DNA of 64,000 nt from Janthinobacterium saanense (GCF_014200675.1 NZ_JACHCI010000015.1:62001-126000); one strand, 5' to 3'; positions 26,808 through 36,687 are shown, numbered from the stretch's first letter. Program-made: numbers and translations. Notes: generated from the letters alone by a model not told the origin.

Positions 26808-26953
26808 GCGCACGCTCCGTGCGGTGTCGGTGAGGGGGAAGAGGAAAGACGGGCGCTTGAAACGAGGGACATGCGGGAATCTCCAAAAGAGTGAATAGAA
26901 CACACTCCCATGGAGACGCAGGGCGGGGCGCGAACCCCACCCCGCCAGTCAGA

Positions 26954-28270
26954 TTATTGCGGACTTTTCTTGATAAACAAGGCAGTGAGCATGCCCAGCA
27001 CGGCGATGGCGATCACATACCAGGCGGGCGCCAGCGGACTTTGCTTGAGCAGCAAGGTGACGGTGAGTGGCGTCAGGCCGCCGAACACGGCATACGACAG
27101 ATTGTAGGAAAACGACAGGCCGGAAAAGCGTACTTGCGCGGGGAAGGCTTGCACCAGTGCACAGGGCACGGCGCCCACCACGCCCACGGCCAGGCCCATC
27201 AGCGCATACAGGGGCAGCAGCAAGTCAGGACGCGTGGACAGCGTGGTGTAAAAGAAATAGGTGCAGATGGCCAGCAGCAAACTGCCGATGAACATCAAAC
27301 GCCGCGTGCCATAACGGTCAGCCAGGGTGCCGGCCACAATGCAACCCAAGGCCAGCGCGATGGTGGCTGCCACGTTGGCTTCCAGCGCCGTGCGCGCATC
27401 GAAATGATAGAGTTTTTGCAGCAGCGCCGGCGTCATCAGGATCACCACCACGATGGCGGCCGACAGCAGCCAGGTCAGCAGTATGGAAACGATGACGGCG
27501 TGTTTATGTTCACGCAGCACGGTCTTGAGCGGCATTTCAGCGGCCAGGGCCTTGCGTTGCTGCAGTTCGACAAAGATCGGTGTTTCATGCAGCCAGCGGC
27601 GCAGATACATGGCGCCCAGGCCAAAGATGCCGCCCAGCAGGAAAGGCAAGCGCCAGGCCCAGTCGGCCACCTCGGTTGGGGTGTAGGCCGTGTTGATGCC
27701 GGTGGCGACCAGCGAACCGAGCATGATGCCTACCGTCAAGCCCGCCGTCAGGGTGCCGCAGGCGTAACCAATGCGCCGTGCCGGCACGTGCTCGGCAACA
27801 AACACCCAGGCGCCCGGTACTTCGCCGCCCACCGCCGCGCCTTGCAGCACGCGCAGCAACAGCAGCAGGATGGGCGCGGCGATGCCGATGGTGGCGTAGG
27901 TCGGCAGCATGCCCATCAGCAAAGTGGGTACCGCCATCAGCAGGATGGAAATGGTGAACATGCGCTTGCGGCCCAGCAAGTCGCCAAAGTGGGCCATGAC
28001 GATGCCGCCCAGCGGACGCACGATGTAGCCGGCGGCAAAAATGCCGAAGGTTTGCAGCAGGCGCAGCCAGTCCGGCGTGGAGGGCGGAAAGAAGAGCTGG
28101 CCGATGACGTTGGTAAAGAAGACAAAGATGATGAAATCGTAAAATTCCAGTGCGCCGCCCAAGGCGGCCAGCGACAGTGTCTTGTAGTCCTGGCGCGTGA
28201 GTGGCCGCGCGGTGGTGGTGGCCGGCGTGGCCGTTTTAGGGAAGCCTGTTGCTTTGTCCTGGCTATGCAT
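26954..28270 (-). CDS. MFS transporter, metabolite:H+ symporter type
   Basis: A 438-residue, 12-helix transporter. The motif HFGDLLGRKRMFTISILLMAVPT between helices 2 and 3 and the matching GTLADRYGTRRLMFIGSLL after helix 8 are MFS signatures. The opening ALGGALEFYDFIIFVFF and GAAVGGEVPGAWVFVAEHVP resemble the metabolite:H+ symporter group (ShiA, ProP, KgtP). It would import an organic acid, betaine or similar solute with protons. The substrate is not readable. It shares orientation with the PepSY gene but is separated by about 50-150 bases. Confidence 0.85.
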   Translation of the reverse strand: MHSQDKATGFPKTATPATTTARPLTRQDYKTLSLAALGGALEFYDFIIFVFFTNVIGQLFFPPSTPDWLRLLQTFGIFAAGYIVRPLGGIVMAHFGDLLGRKRMFTISILLMAVPTLLMGMLPTYATIGIAAPILLLLLRVLQGAAVGGEVPGAWVFVAEHVPARRIGYACGTLTAGLTVGIMLGSLVATGINTAYTPTEVADWAWRLPFLLGGIFGLGAMYLRRWLHETPIFVELQQRKALAAEMPLKTVLREHKHAVIVSILLTWLLSAAIVVVILMTPALLQKLYHFDARTALEANVAATIALALGCIVAGTLADRYGTRRLMFIGSLLLAICTYFFYTTLSTRPDLLLPLYALMGLAVGVVGAVPCALVQAFPAQVRFSGLSFSYNLSYAVFGGLTPLTVTLLLKQSPLAPAWYVIAIAVLGMLTALFIKKSPQ

Positions 28271-28347
28271 ATGTCCTTGTCTCGCTTTTTTCTGGGTATA
28301 GGGAAGAATCTGCCTTGTTTATAGTCGGTAGCACGGACATGACTATT

Positions 28348-28374
28348 GCTCCCGGCCATGGTTGGACCGGGAGC
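28348..28374. terminator. Hairpin of unknown role
   Basis: GCTCCCGG at 28348-28355 pairs perfectly with CCGGGAGC at 28367-28374 over an 11-base loop. It sits in the 270-base gap between the promoter side of the MFS gene and the 3' end of the sedolisin gene, and lacks a following U-tract. It may be a weak terminator or a structured leader element. Confidence 0.25.
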
Positions 28375-28542
28375 GCTGTACAAGCTCATCAGATAGCCAT
28401 CAGCATACGCATTATTTACGCAGCGCAATACTAGTGTGAACAGTTTTTTTAATTGCCGTATGTCCCGTTTGTTACAAGAAGTAAGGATTTCAATGAAACA
28501 TAGTATGCTAAGAAGCAGGCTGAAAATACAGCAGATAGCGTC

Positions 28543-30189
28543 TTACGGAGACAGTGTGCGAAGCAGCTCGCTCACGTCGGGCACGCCCAGACCCGTCACC
28601 ATATCGTAGCCCTTGACGGCGTCGAAGGCGCCGTTATTGCCGATCGTGATATCGCGGAAGCATGCTGTTTTTTGCAGTGGGTACATCAAAGGCGGCAAGA
28701 AGGTCAGCGCCTGTTTGCCAGCCGCCAGCCGGGCGCCATTGATGCCGGCGCAGAAGGCCGCCCAGACGGGGGCGCTCCAGCTGGTACCGCCAAATTGCAT
28801 GTCGCGCCCCCCCAGGATCACCAGCGCGCCCGTATTCGGGTCGGCCGCCAGAGCCACGTCAGGCACCAGGCGGTGATGCCGGGCTTTGCCGCCCAGGTCG
28901 CTTTGCCACGAGGGCGCGCCGAAATACGCGCTCTTGCCGCCACCACTGTCGGGCCAGCCCGTTTCATCGTTGACCGTGCCGCTGTCGGCCAGCTTGAGCG
29001 TGGTGCCGCCCACGCCGATGACATAGGTGTCGGAAGCGGGATATTCGGATTGCAGCGGGCCGTTCGAGGCGTGGCCTGTATTGTCCGGATTCGATCCTGC
29101 ATCGCCGCTGGAGACAAAAACGTTGACGCCGGCGGCGGCCAGGCGCAGGTATTTCAGGTTTTGCGTGCGCAATTCGGCTGGCTGCATATAGCTTTCGCCC
29201 AGCCCCAGGCTGATCGACAACTGGCGCAGGCCCGGTTGGTCGGCCAGGTCGTTCAGGATGCGGTCCAGGCCCCGGTCCAGCGCCGTGAATTGCAGCGAAC
29301 CGGTGGCATAGACGCGGATCGCCGCTTCCTGGGCGATACCGCCAGCCCATTCCACATCCAGGGTTTCCTCGCCTTCGGGCGGCGGCAGATCGGTATTGTT
29401 GACGTTGATGATGGACACCCGCGAGCTGGGCGCGGTGATGTTGTTGCGCTGCCAGAAGGCGTTCAGGTCGGCGTCATCCGGTTCGGCATCGATCAGGATG
29501 GCGATGGTCTGTCCCTTGCCCGTCAGTGCAGCATCGTCTGCGTTGTAGGCTTGCCGGATTTCATGTGGCAGGTAGGGCGGCGCGAAGTCGATATTGCTGG
29601 TCTGCGCAGGCACGCCATTGACATTGACCTTGTAGCCTGCATCGGTGCGGTTCATGGCGGGCATGCGCCGGGAGTGCTTGCGGGCATGACGAAAGGGCTG
29701 CAAGCCGCCGATCGCCTGTACCTGTCCACCGATATCCGCAGGCAGGCTGGGGGCATTGCGTGCGGCAAGATAAGTCACGCCGTTCTTGGTGACATGCACC
29801 ATGGTGACGCCCAGGCTTTGCTCGATCACGGACGCGCTGGCCTTGGCAAACACGGTGCTGTTGTCGCTGGCCACGTGATCGATGGTATAGCCTTGCTGCT
29901 CCAGCCATTGCGTCAGTTTCTGGCATTGGGCGCGGTCGGTGGCAAAATCCTTCAGCTGGTCGGCATACGGGATACGCTGTCCTTCGGCCACAGCCTTGAC
30001 CAGCGCCGCCTGTTTGTCGTCCGACAAGGCAAACGAAAAGCTGAGCAGCATGGGGGCGTCATCCTTGCCTGGGCCTGCGTGGTTGAGTTTCAAGCCGTTG
30101 GGCGCCAGTCCCGGCAGTTCGGGGAGCGGGAGGATGCTATCGTGAAAGACGATGCGTTGACTGTTGTTTTGATGCGATTGTTGGTTCAT
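28543..30189 (-). CDS. S53-family serine-carboxyl peptidase (sedolisin/kumamolisin)
   Basis: A 548-residue protease precursor. Residues about 35-175 are a pro-kumamolisin activation domain (FSFALSDDKQAALVKAVAEGQ; LTQWLEQQGYTIDHVASDNSTVFAKASA). The catalytic domain shows the Glu-xxx-Asp of GEETLDVEWAGGIA, an Asp in VSSGDAGSNPDN, and the nucleophile Ser470 in GGTSWSAPVWAAF. The C-terminal CFRDITIGNN with YDMVTGLGVPD is the calcium site. The start at 30189 has AAGGAG before it. There is no classical signal peptide, as in several bacterial kumamolisins, so the export route is unclear. It should act at acid pH. Confidence 0.88.
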   Translation of the reverse strand: MNQQSHQNNSQRIVFHDSILPLPELPGLAPNGLKLNHAGPGKDDAPMLLSFSFALSDDKQAALVKAVAEGQRIPYADQLKDFATDRAQCQKLTQWLEQQGYTIDHVASDNSTVFAKASASVIEQSLGVTMVHVTKNGVTYLAARNAPSLPADIGGQVQAIGGLQPFRHARKHSRRMPAMNRTDAGYKVNVNGVPAQTSNIDFAPPYLPHEIRQAYNADDAALTGKGQTIAILIDAEPDDADLNAFWQRNNITAPSSRVSIINVNNTDLPPPEGEETLDVEWAGGIAQEAAIRVYATGSLQFTALDRGLDRILNDLADQPGLRQLSISLGLGESYMQPAELRTQNLKYLRLAAAGVNVFVSSGDAGSNPDNTGHASNGPLQSEYPASDTYVIGVGGTTLKLADSGTVNDETGWPDSGGGKSAYFGAPSWQSDLGGKARHHRLVPDVALAADPNTGALVILGGRDMQFGGTSWSAPVWAAFCAGINGARLAAGKQALTFLPPLMYPLQKTACFRDITIGNNGAFDAVKGYDMVTGLGVPDVSELLRTLSP

Positions 30190-30473
30190 TGCAGACTCCT
30201 TGGTGAAGGTGACAGTAAAGTTGAAAACAAGATGCAAGCGCGGCTGGGCGTGACACTCATGGTGCATAGCGGTGCATATGACGGGATACATGCATCAGGC
30301 CGGCTACCGCGCGGCGCCGGCCATTCCTCTTTTTTGAACCAACCAGCATAGGAGCGCGCTGCGGGCGCACGATTGAGCCAGCGCAAACAAGTGCTGGGTA
30401 CGGAAAGCGAGTGGCAGGCGTGGTAAATTCCATCGTGGCCCGCTTGCTTGTGGGCATAGATCAGGGAGCAACA

Positions 30474-31166
30474 ATGGCAACAGAATGGGAATTGGTAGGA
30501 CGGCTGGTGTTTTCCGCCTTGCTGGGCAGCGTGATCGGCTATGAGCGCGAACGGCTGGCCTGGGTGGCGGGCCTGCGCACGCATATGCTGGTGTGCGTGG
30601 GATCGACCCTGATCATGATCGTTTCAGCCTATGGTTTCAGCGGCGTGCTGGGTAATGGCGTGACGCTGGACCCGTCGCGGATGGCGGCGCAGGTGGTGTC
30701 GGGCATTGGTTTTCTGGGCGCCGGGGCGATCCTGGCGCGCGGCGAGATCGTGCGCGGCCTGACGACGGCCGCCAGCGTCTGGTCGGTGGCCGGCATCGGC
30801 CTGGCCGTGGGCGGTGGCCTGTACACGCCGGCGGTGGCGGCCACCATCATCATCCTGATCATTTTGGCGGGCATCAAGCCACTGGAGCAGCATTTCATGG
30901 GCAGCCGGCAAAAGCGCGACCTGCTGATCACCGCCGAGCGCGACGCGCTGTCACTCGATAAGCTGCATGAAGCGCTGGGCGCCGGCACCACGCGGGTGCA
31001 GCAATTCGTGATCCGTCAAAAAGACAGCGCCCCGCAGCTCGACGATATCGTGATCACCTTTTCGCGGGTGACGCCGGTGCAATTGCTGGCCTTGCAGAAA
31101 CGACTGGAGGGCGTGGAAGGTGTGCTGCAGGTGAAAGACCCGGATGCTGCCGAGCACAGCCATTAG
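30474..31166 (+). CDS. MgtC/SapB family membrane protein
   Basis: A 230-residue inner-membrane protein. The MgtC core is plain: LLGSVIGYERERLAWVAGLRTHMLVCVGSTLIMIVS, then QVVSGIGFLGAGAILARGEIVRGLTTAASVW. Four or five helices are followed by a soluble C-terminal domain of about 80 residues. MgtC proteins are linked to Mg2+ limitation and inhibition of the F-ATPase in other bacteria; the role here is not shown. The start at 30474 follows CAGGGAG. It overlaps the convergent topoisomerase gene by 4 bases. Confidence 0.87.
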   Translation: MATEWELVGRLVFSALLGSVIGYERERLAWVAGLRTHMLVCVGSTLIMIVSAYGFSGVLGNGVTLDPSRMAAQVVSGIGFLGAGAILARGEIVRGLTTAASVWSVAGIGLAVGGGLYTPAVAATIIILIILAGIKPLEQHFMGSRQKRDLLITAERDALSLDKLHEALGAGTTRVQQFVIRQKDSAPQLDDIVITFSRVTPVQLLALQKRLEGVEGVLQVKDPDAAEHSH

Positions 31167-32287
31167 CCAGTGTTTTGTAGCCGCCGTTGCAATAAGGCCA
31201 GCACGGCCGCTTCTTCCGGCGACAGCGCATGCAAGTCTTCTTCCAGCTGCTGTTTCGCCCGCGCGCGCAAGCCTTTCAGCAAGGTACCGTCGAGATAAGC
31301 GTCCAGCACGGCCGGGTGCACATAGCATTTGCGGCAGATCGAGGGCGTATTGCCCAGTTTCTTGGCCACCGATACGATCGCTTGCACGATGTTTTTCTTG
31401 GCTTGCGCTTCGGAATCGACTTTCTCGAATTCATCAAGGGCCAGCGCGGCCAGCACGGTGCCCGACCAGGTACGGAAGTCCTTGGCCGTGTAGTCTTCGC
31501 CCGTGATGTCACGCAGATAGTCGTTGACGTCGCCTGAATCGATGGCGTGGCGCTGGCCGTCTTCATCAAGATACTGGAACAGTTCCTGTCCCGGCAGTTC
31601 GTTGCTGCGGGCGATGATGCGCGCCACGCGCCGGTCGCTCAGTTCGATATCGTGATGCACGCCGCTCTTGCCGCGAAAGTGAAATTGCACAGTATTGCCT
31701 TCCACCTTGACGTGGCGCGTGCGCAAGGTGGTCAGGCCAAAGGACTTGTTGCTGCGCGCATATTCTTCATTACCGATGCGCATCATCGTCAATTCCAGCA
31801 AGTGCACGATGGTGGCCAGCAGTTTTTCGCGGGGCAGGCCCGGCAATTTCATGCCGGCATCGACGGCGCGGCGGATGGCGGGCAGGGCATGGCCAAAGCT
31901 GAGCATATGTTCATACTTTGCGGCATCGCGCAGCTTGCGCCAGCGCGTGTGATACAGGTATTGCTTGCGTCCCCGCGCATCGTGGCCGGTCGCCTGCAAA
32001 TGCCCGTTGGCGCGCGCGCATATCCATACATCGGTCCAGGCCGGCGGTATCGCCAGTGACTCGACGCGCGCCAGCATATTGTCATCGCGCACGCGCTCGC
32101 CATCGGTGCCGAGATAATGAAACTTGCCCGGCGTACCCTTGCGCTGGATGCCGGGCTGATGGTCGTCCACATAGCGCAAGCCGGCGCTGCGGGCGCTGGC
32201 CGGCGCCGAGGGCGATGCTGAAGTTGGTGATGCTGGTGATGCTGGTGCTTCCTTTGGCGCTCTTGCAGGCGCATTTGCTACTACCAT
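31163..32287 (-). CDS. DNA topoisomerase IB (poxvirus/eukaryote-like)
   Basis: A 374-residue type IB topoisomerase of the bacterial, poxvirus-like kind. After a low-complexity Ala/Pro/Ser N-terminus, the protein shows GTPGKFHYLGTDGERVRD and RIGNEEYARSNKSFGLTTLRTRHVKVEG. The catalytic core includes HFRGKSGVHH (Lys), YLRDITGEDYTAKDFRTWSGT (Arg and His region) and the nucleophile Tyr322 in CRKCYVHPAVLDAY. It nicks and reseals one strand through a 3'-phosphotyrosine to relax supercoils. I start at the ATG at 32287, one codon after a GTG, with GGGAG before it. This is an accessory enzyme in proteobacteria. Confidence 0.92.
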   Translation of the reverse strand: MVVANAPARAPKEAPASPASPTSASPSAPASARSAGLRYVDDHQPGIQRKGTPGKFHYLGTDGERVRDDNMLARVESLAIPPAWTDVWICARANGHLQATGHDARGRKQYLYHTRWRKLRDAAKYEHMLSFGHALPAIRRAVDAGMKLPGLPREKLLATIVHLLELTMMRIGNEEYARSNKSFGLTTLRTRHVKVEGNTVQFHFRGKSGVHHDIELSDRRVARIIARSNELPGQELFQYLDEDGQRHAIDSGDVNDYLRDITGEDYTAKDFRTWSGTVLAALALDEFEKVDSEAQAKKNIVQAIVSVAKKLGNTPSICRKCYVHPAVLDAYLDGTLLKGLRARAKQQLEEDLHALSPEEAAVLALLQRRLQNTG

Positions 32288-32333
32288 CACTGTCTCCCTG
32301 TTGCATGCTGATCCAGATAGCGGCCAGTCCGGT

Positions 32334-33533
32334 TCACGTCCTGGCTGGAATGTTTCCGTAAGTCAGTAGCCGTTTCACCACCTCTTTCTGGTAGCTGCGA
32401 AACTCGCGGTCAGCGCTGATGTTGGCGAAGGCCAGTACGGCAGTCTTGCTGGCCTGGTCGAGGCAAACGATAGAGGCGGCGCCAGGGGCGTTGCCGCTGT
32501 AGCTAGCCAGGGCCGTGCCATCAAGGTCGCGCAACTGCCACACCAGCGCCTGGCGCAGCGATGGGTCGGTGGCCAGCATGGCGGCGGACATGGGCATCGC
32601 TTGTGGCGCCAAAAAGGTGTGCACGGTGCTTTCCTGCAGATAGCGCTCGCCATCGACCTTGCCGCCATTGCTGAAAATGGTCAGGAAGCGCGCAAAGTCA
32701 TGCGCCGAGGTGCGCAACAGCCCGGCGGGCCAGTCCGGATAACCGACGGGCTGCAGCAATTGCAGGCCCGGGTCCTTGTCGGCATAAGGCTGAGCAAGCG
32801 TGGCGCTGCGCGGCAGGCTGGCCAGGTTCCAGGCCGTATTGTCCATCTCCAGCGGTTCGAACAGTTTGGAGTGGGTATAAGCGTCCAGGCCATCGGGCTT
32901 GATACGGCCCACCAGATAACCGAGCAAGGCGATGCCGACATTGCTGTAGCGCCACTGCGTGCCGGGCCGGGCGGCGAACGACAGCTCTGCGTCATACCAG
33001 GCGCCGCCGCGCGACAGATAGCCGGTCAGGAAGTCGCGCAGCGGCAGGCGGGGATCGCCGTGCACGGCAAACGCCCCGGTTTTTTCATACACGGTATCGG
33101 AAATGCCCGAAGTATGCGTCAGCAGATGGCGGAAGGTAATCGGTATGTCAGGAAACTTCGGATGCATCAGGGGAAAATCCAGATAGGCCGCGACCTTGTC
33201 GTCGAGCTGGAATCCGCCTTGTTCCAGCAGCATCATGATGGCCGTGGCAGTGACGAGCTTGCTGGCCGACGCGATATGAAAGACCGTGTCCGCATCGACC
33301 TTCTTGTCCGCCTGTACATCGGCCCAGCCATAACCGCGCGCAAAGACGGTCTTGTCGCCGCGCACCACGGCCACGCTCATGCCCGGCGTTTCCGTCTTCG
33401 CCAGGCCGTCAAGCATGAAGGCGTCGAATTCTTTTTCCCAAGCGAGATTGGCGCTGCTTTGGATATTGCTGGCGCAGCCGGCCTGCAGCAGGGCCAGCGA
33501 GACGCCCAGTCCCAGCACGCTTCTACGTTTCAT
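32334..33533 (-). CDS. Serine hydrolase, class C beta-lactamase fold, lipoprotein
   Basis: A 399-residue protein. The N-terminus MKRRSVLGLGVSLALLQAGC is a lipoprotein signal with Cys20 as lipid acceptor. The penicillin-binding fold motifs are Ser89-Ala-Ser-Lys92 in FHIASASKLVT and YSN in QWRYSNVGIALLGYLVGR; the third, KTG-like motif is not obvious. It is most likely an esterase or D-aminopeptidase-type hydrolase acting in the periplasm, rather than a dedicated beta-lactamase. No ampR-type regulator is adjacent, and it appears monocistronic. Confidence 0.8.
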   Translation of the reverse strand: MKRRSVLGLGVSLALLQAGCASNIQSSANLAWEKEFDAFMLDGLAKTETPGMSVAVVRGDKTVFARGYGWADVQADKKVDADTVFHIASASKLVTATAIMMLLEQGGFQLDDKVAAYLDFPLMHPKFPDIPITFRHLLTHTSGISDTVYEKTGAFAVHGDPRLPLRDFLTGYLSRGGAWYDAELSFAARPGTQWRYSNVGIALLGYLVGRIKPDGLDAYTHSKLFEPLEMDNTAWNLASLPRSATLAQPYADKDPGLQLLQPVGYPDWPAGLLRTSAHDFARFLTIFSNGGKVDGERYLQESTVHTFLAPQAMPMSAAMLATDPSLRQALVWQLRDLDGTALASYSGNAPGAASIVCLDQASKTAVLAFANISADREFRSYQKEVVKRLLTYGNIPART

Positions 33534-33663
33534 ATACTTCCTGTTTTCCCGGATAGCGTTAGCCGCCCTGCACGAGGGCGATAATTGACTATATTAGCAA
33601 CATTTTACCCAAGTACGGCGCGAATTTGAGCGAACGTTGCAGATGCGTAATGTCAGGCCGTAT

Positions 33664-34959
33664 TTACTTGCTCCAGTAGCGGTCCAGCAGTGGCTTGACG
33701 CTGAGTCCATGCATGATGATCGACAGCATCACCACGACGATGGTGATGTTGCTCAGTTCACCCGCCAGCGCGGGCGGCAGGCCATGGTGGATGGCGTAGC
33801 ACAGGTAGTACACGGAGCCGATGCCGCGCACGCCGAACCAGGCGGCCAGGCCGCGCAGGCGCAGGCTGGTGCCGGACGCCAGCAAACCGAGCATGACGCT
33901 GCAGGGGCGCGCCACCAGCAGCAGGAACAAGCCCGTGGCCCAGGAACGCCAGTTCCAGGCGGCCGCGCTGATGGCGCCGCCCAGCAGCAGCACCAGGGTC
34001 AGTTCGGACAGCCGCTCAAGATGTTCCTTGAAGACCAGCGCTTCGCCGCTGACCGTCAAAGGCGCTTCCGGCTCTGCGGGCTTGGTGGCGGAACTGGCAT
34101 GCACTTCCTCTGCCTGCAGCAAGCCTTGCCGGTCCTTGGGGGCACCGGCCAGTACCAGTTCCGTCTGGCGCAAGGCCACGCCGGCAAAGAACACCGCCAG
34201 AAAGCCCCAGGCCTGCATCCAGTCCGCCAGGCCATATACCAGCGCGATCAGGCCCAGGCCCGCCAAGTCGTCCAGCACCTCATGTTTTGGGTCCTTGCCG
34301 CGCAATTGCCAGCCCAGCCAGGCCAGCAGCGCGCCGCCGGCAATGCCCAGGCCGATGGCGGCCGCGCTGGCCCACAGCAAGTCGTGCCAGACCCAGCGGA
34401 TGCCATTGTTCCCCAGGTCGTGCAAGCCCAGCAGGCCCAGTCCCAGCATCACGAAAGGAAAACCCGTGCCATCGTTCATGCCCGCTTCGCAGGTGAGGGT
34501 AAAGCGCAGATGGTCGCTGTCGCCGGCGCGCCGCACCTGCACATCGGTGGCCAGCACCGGGTCGGTAGGCGCCAGAATCGCCCCCAGCAGCACGCCCGCG
34601 CCCAGCGGCATGCCCAGTACCAAGGTGCAAAAAGCCGCTACCAGCGCCACGGACAGGGCCATCGACAGCCAGGCCAGGCGCAGCGAAGGCAGCCAGCGTG
34701 CCAGGCTGAACGGCACCGGCATTTTCACGCCGGCCGAGAACAGGGAAATGAGGACGGCCACTTCCGTCAAGGTTTCCAGCAGCGGCGCCTGTTGGATCAG
34801 ATCGATGGAAAACAGGCCCAGGAACATGGGCCCCAGCAGCAGGCCCACGCACAGATAGGCCATCGCCGAAGTAAATGGCAGGCGGGCAATGCTGGTGGCG
34901 GCCAGGCCACGCGCCAGCATCAGGCAGCCGATCAGGATGAACCAGGCAGTGATGCTCAT
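33664..34959 (-). CDS. Cation:proton antiporter (CPA1/NhaP type)
   Basis: A 431-residue membrane protein with about 12-13 helices of the Na+/H+ exchanger fold. The ion-site region ILAPTDPVLATDVQV and EAGMNDGTGFPFVML (the ND/DG pair in the unwound helices) is typical of CPA1 antiporters. A cytoplasmic loop near residue 270-300 is hydrophilic. It would exchange Na+ or K+ for protons in pH and salt balance. It lies in the same orientation as the MscS-like gene upstream, 77 bases away, so the two may form an osmotic-stress pair. Confidence 0.87.
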   Translation of the reverse strand: MSITAWFILIGCLMLARGLAATSIARLPFTSAMAYLCVGLLLGPMFLGLFSIDLIQQAPLLETLTEVAVLISLFSAGVKMPVPFSLARWLPSLRLAWLSMALSVALVAAFCTLVLGMPLGAGVLLGAILAPTDPVLATDVQVRRAGDSDHLRFTLTCEAGMNDGTGFPFVMLGLGLLGLHDLGNNGIRWVWHDLLWASAAAIGLGIAGGALLAWLGWQLRGKDPKHEVLDDLAGLGLIALVYGLADWMQAWGFLAVFFAGVALRQTELVLAGAPKDRQGLLQAEEVHASSATKPAEPEAPLTVSGEALVFKEHLERLSELTLVLLLGGAISAAAWNWRSWATGLFLLLVARPCSVMLGLLASGTSLRLRGLAAWFGVRGIGSVYYLCYAIHHGLPPALAGELSNITIVVVMLSIIMHGLSVKPLLDRYWSK

Positions 34960-35036
34960 GGACGCCGGCCTTTCTCGGGGAAGTACAGGCGGTTCATTCT
35001 AGCGGTGCGCCGCGATCGGCAGCGCGCCACAGGTTT

Positions 35037-36158
35037 TCAAGCCTTGTGCAGCATGGACGGCGCGCTATCGTTCTCTGCCTGCATAGCTTGTACGCTGATC
35101 GGATCATGCGTGGCGCGCACGCGCGGCAAGCCGTGCGGATAATTGGCCGTAATAAACGCCAGCATCTGTTCGCGCACCAGGTAGCGCAGGGCAAACACCT
35201 CGTCCGAATTCTCTGCGCTGACCAGGAAGCGCACGCGCATCGCCCGTTCATTAGCGTCGAACGCGACCACCGTGCAGGCGCGCCCATCCCACTGGGGCGC
35301 CGCTTCGCAGATGCGCTTGAGTTCGGCGCGCAGCGGCTCGAGCGGGATGCTGAAGTCCAGCCACAGAAACACGGTGCCGTGCAGCATCGAGGAACTGTGG
35401 GTCCAGTTCTCGAACGGATTTTCTATAAACCATTGCAGCGGCACGATCAGGCGGCGCTCGTCCCACACGCGCACCACCACATAAGTGCCCTTGATTTCCT
35501 CGACCTTGCCCCACTCGCCATTGACGATCAGCACGTCATCGATCCGGATCGGTTGAGAAAACGCAATTTGCAGTCCGGCAATGAAGTTGCCCAGCACCGG
35601 ACGCGCCGCAATACCGGCCACCAGGCCCGCCACACCGGCCGAAGCCAGCAGGCTGGCGCCGATCTGGCGCGCACCGGGCAAAGTCAGCAGCACAAAGGAA
35701 ATCCCCAGCATGACCACCACGGCATGCGCGCTGCGCGTGAGCACGCGGGCCTGCGTGATCAGCCGGCGCGCCCGGATATTATCGACCGCGTCGACCGGAT
35801 TGATTTCAGAAATGGTGATGCTCAGTGACTGTATGCACTGCATGGCCAGCCAGGTCAGGCCGACGATCAGCGCCACATTGGCCAGGTGCGACATGGCAAC
35901 CAGGCCTGGCGTATCGTCCGGCGCGCCGGCCAACACCATGCGCAGACCGAAAATGATCACGCACAGCTGGCTGGAACGAAACGCCACGCGCGTGACAGTG
36001 GTAGTGAATGGGCGGCCATTGGCCAGTCTTGTCAGCAAACTGAGGCCGACCCGGTGCACGCCGATGGCGACCACAGTGACTAATAAGGCGGAAACCAGCA
36101 CGGTCAGCGCAGAGCGCAGCGGGCCGCCCATCAGTGAGTGAAAGGTAGTGAGATCCAT
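35037..36158 (-). CDS. MscS-family mechanosensitive channel
   Basis: A 373-residue inner-membrane protein. Four to five helices lead to the pore-lining TM3, GASLLASAGVAGLVAGIAARPVLGNFIAGLQIAFSQP, with its small-residue packing, and then the MscS beta domain (IRIDDVLIVNGEWGKVEEIKGTYVVVRVWDERRLIVPLQWFIE). The extra N-terminal helices place it with the YnaI/YbdG-like members rather than minimal MscS. It would release solutes on hypo-osmotic shock. The antiporter gene follows in the same direction. Confidence 0.9.
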   Translation of the reverse strand: MDLTTFHSLMGGPLRSALTVLVSALLVTVVAIGVHRVGLSLLTRLANGRPFTTTVTRVAFRSSQLCVIIFGLRMVLAGAPDDTPGLVAMSHLANVALIVGLTWLAMQCIQSLSITISEINPVDAVDNIRARRLITQARVLTRSAHAVVVMLGISFVLLTLPGARQIGASLLASAGVAGLVAGIAARPVLGNFIAGLQIAFSQPIRIDDVLIVNGEWGKVEEIKGTYVVVRVWDERRLIVPLQWFIENPFENWTHSSSMLHGTVFLWLDFSIPLEPLRAELKRICEAAPQWDGRACTVVAFDANERAMRVRFLVSAENSDEVFALRYLVREQMLAFITANYPHGLPRVRATHDPISVQAMQAENDSAPSMLHKA

Positions 36159-36432
36159 AGGCGAAAACTCCTTCTTAATGGTGGGATGGATGTCGGTGGG
36201 TGATGCTTAACTGGCTATTTTACGGGGAGAGGGCGGGGGAGTAAGGTACGTTACTAAACGGATAATGAAGATTGGAGCGTGTTTTTAATTGAAATGCGGG
36301 CCTGAGTCGCGGGCCCGGGCAGCCTTTGCTGGGGGCTTGGGCTGGGGCGCGCTTTTGCTCTGCTTGGACTTTTGATGGATGAGCTTGTGTTGGAATGGCA
36401 GAACTTTGCCTGGACCTTTATTTGTGCTGTAA

Positions 36433-36687
36433 TTATTTAAAAATATTGCCTTCTGGCGTAGTAATCGATATATTTTCTTTCGGAACTCCAACTTGTTGCG
36501 AGGCATAAATTATATTGCCTATTGCCCTGAAGTATGTATTGCTATCTGCTTCAATATGCAGAGCTGCGCCAGGATAAGTGTTGAGTAAATTACTTAATTT
36601 ATTTACTATCTCGTGGCGATTGGTGAAATTTTTTCCATCTATCTGAACATTTACATCATCTTTTATAATTGCTTTAATTGTGAACAT
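36433..36687 (-). CDS. ExbD/TolR periplasmic domain without membrane anchor
   Basis: An 84-residue protein whose second half, ALHIEADSNTYFRAIGNIIYASQQVGV followed by ISITTPEG, is what I recognise as the periplasmic dimer domain of ExbD/TolR. The usual N-terminal cytoplasmic stub and single transmembrane helix are missing, and there is no signal peptide. A free domain would therefore stay in the cytoplasm unless exported another way. Base composition is AT-rich. It lies downstream of an exported protein of unknown function, separated by a terminator-like hairpin. No ExbB gene is near. Confidence 0.6.
   Translation of the reverse strand: MFTIKAIIKDDVNVQIDGKNFTNRHEIVNKLSNLLNTYPGAALHIEADSNTYFRAIGNIIYASQQVGVPKENISITTPEGNIFK

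Noticed and set aside
26891-28324. A 477-codon plus-strand frame over the MFS gene
   Set aside because: Its composition (Gln/His/Gly/Arg runs) is that of an antisense translation of a membrane protein.
32334-33533. A chromosomal AmpC beta-lactamase
   Set aside because: SxxK and YxN are present, but the lipoprotein signal, no clear KTG box and no ampR neighbour fit a general serine hydrolase better.
33637-35142. A 501-codon plus-strand frame over the cation/proton antiporter
   Set aside because: Antisense, no domain, same biased composition.
36285-36506. A 73-codon basic frame overlapping the ExbD-like gene
   Set aside because: It starts inside the ExbD-like gene in another frame, has no ribosome binding site and is Lys/Pro-rich low complexity.
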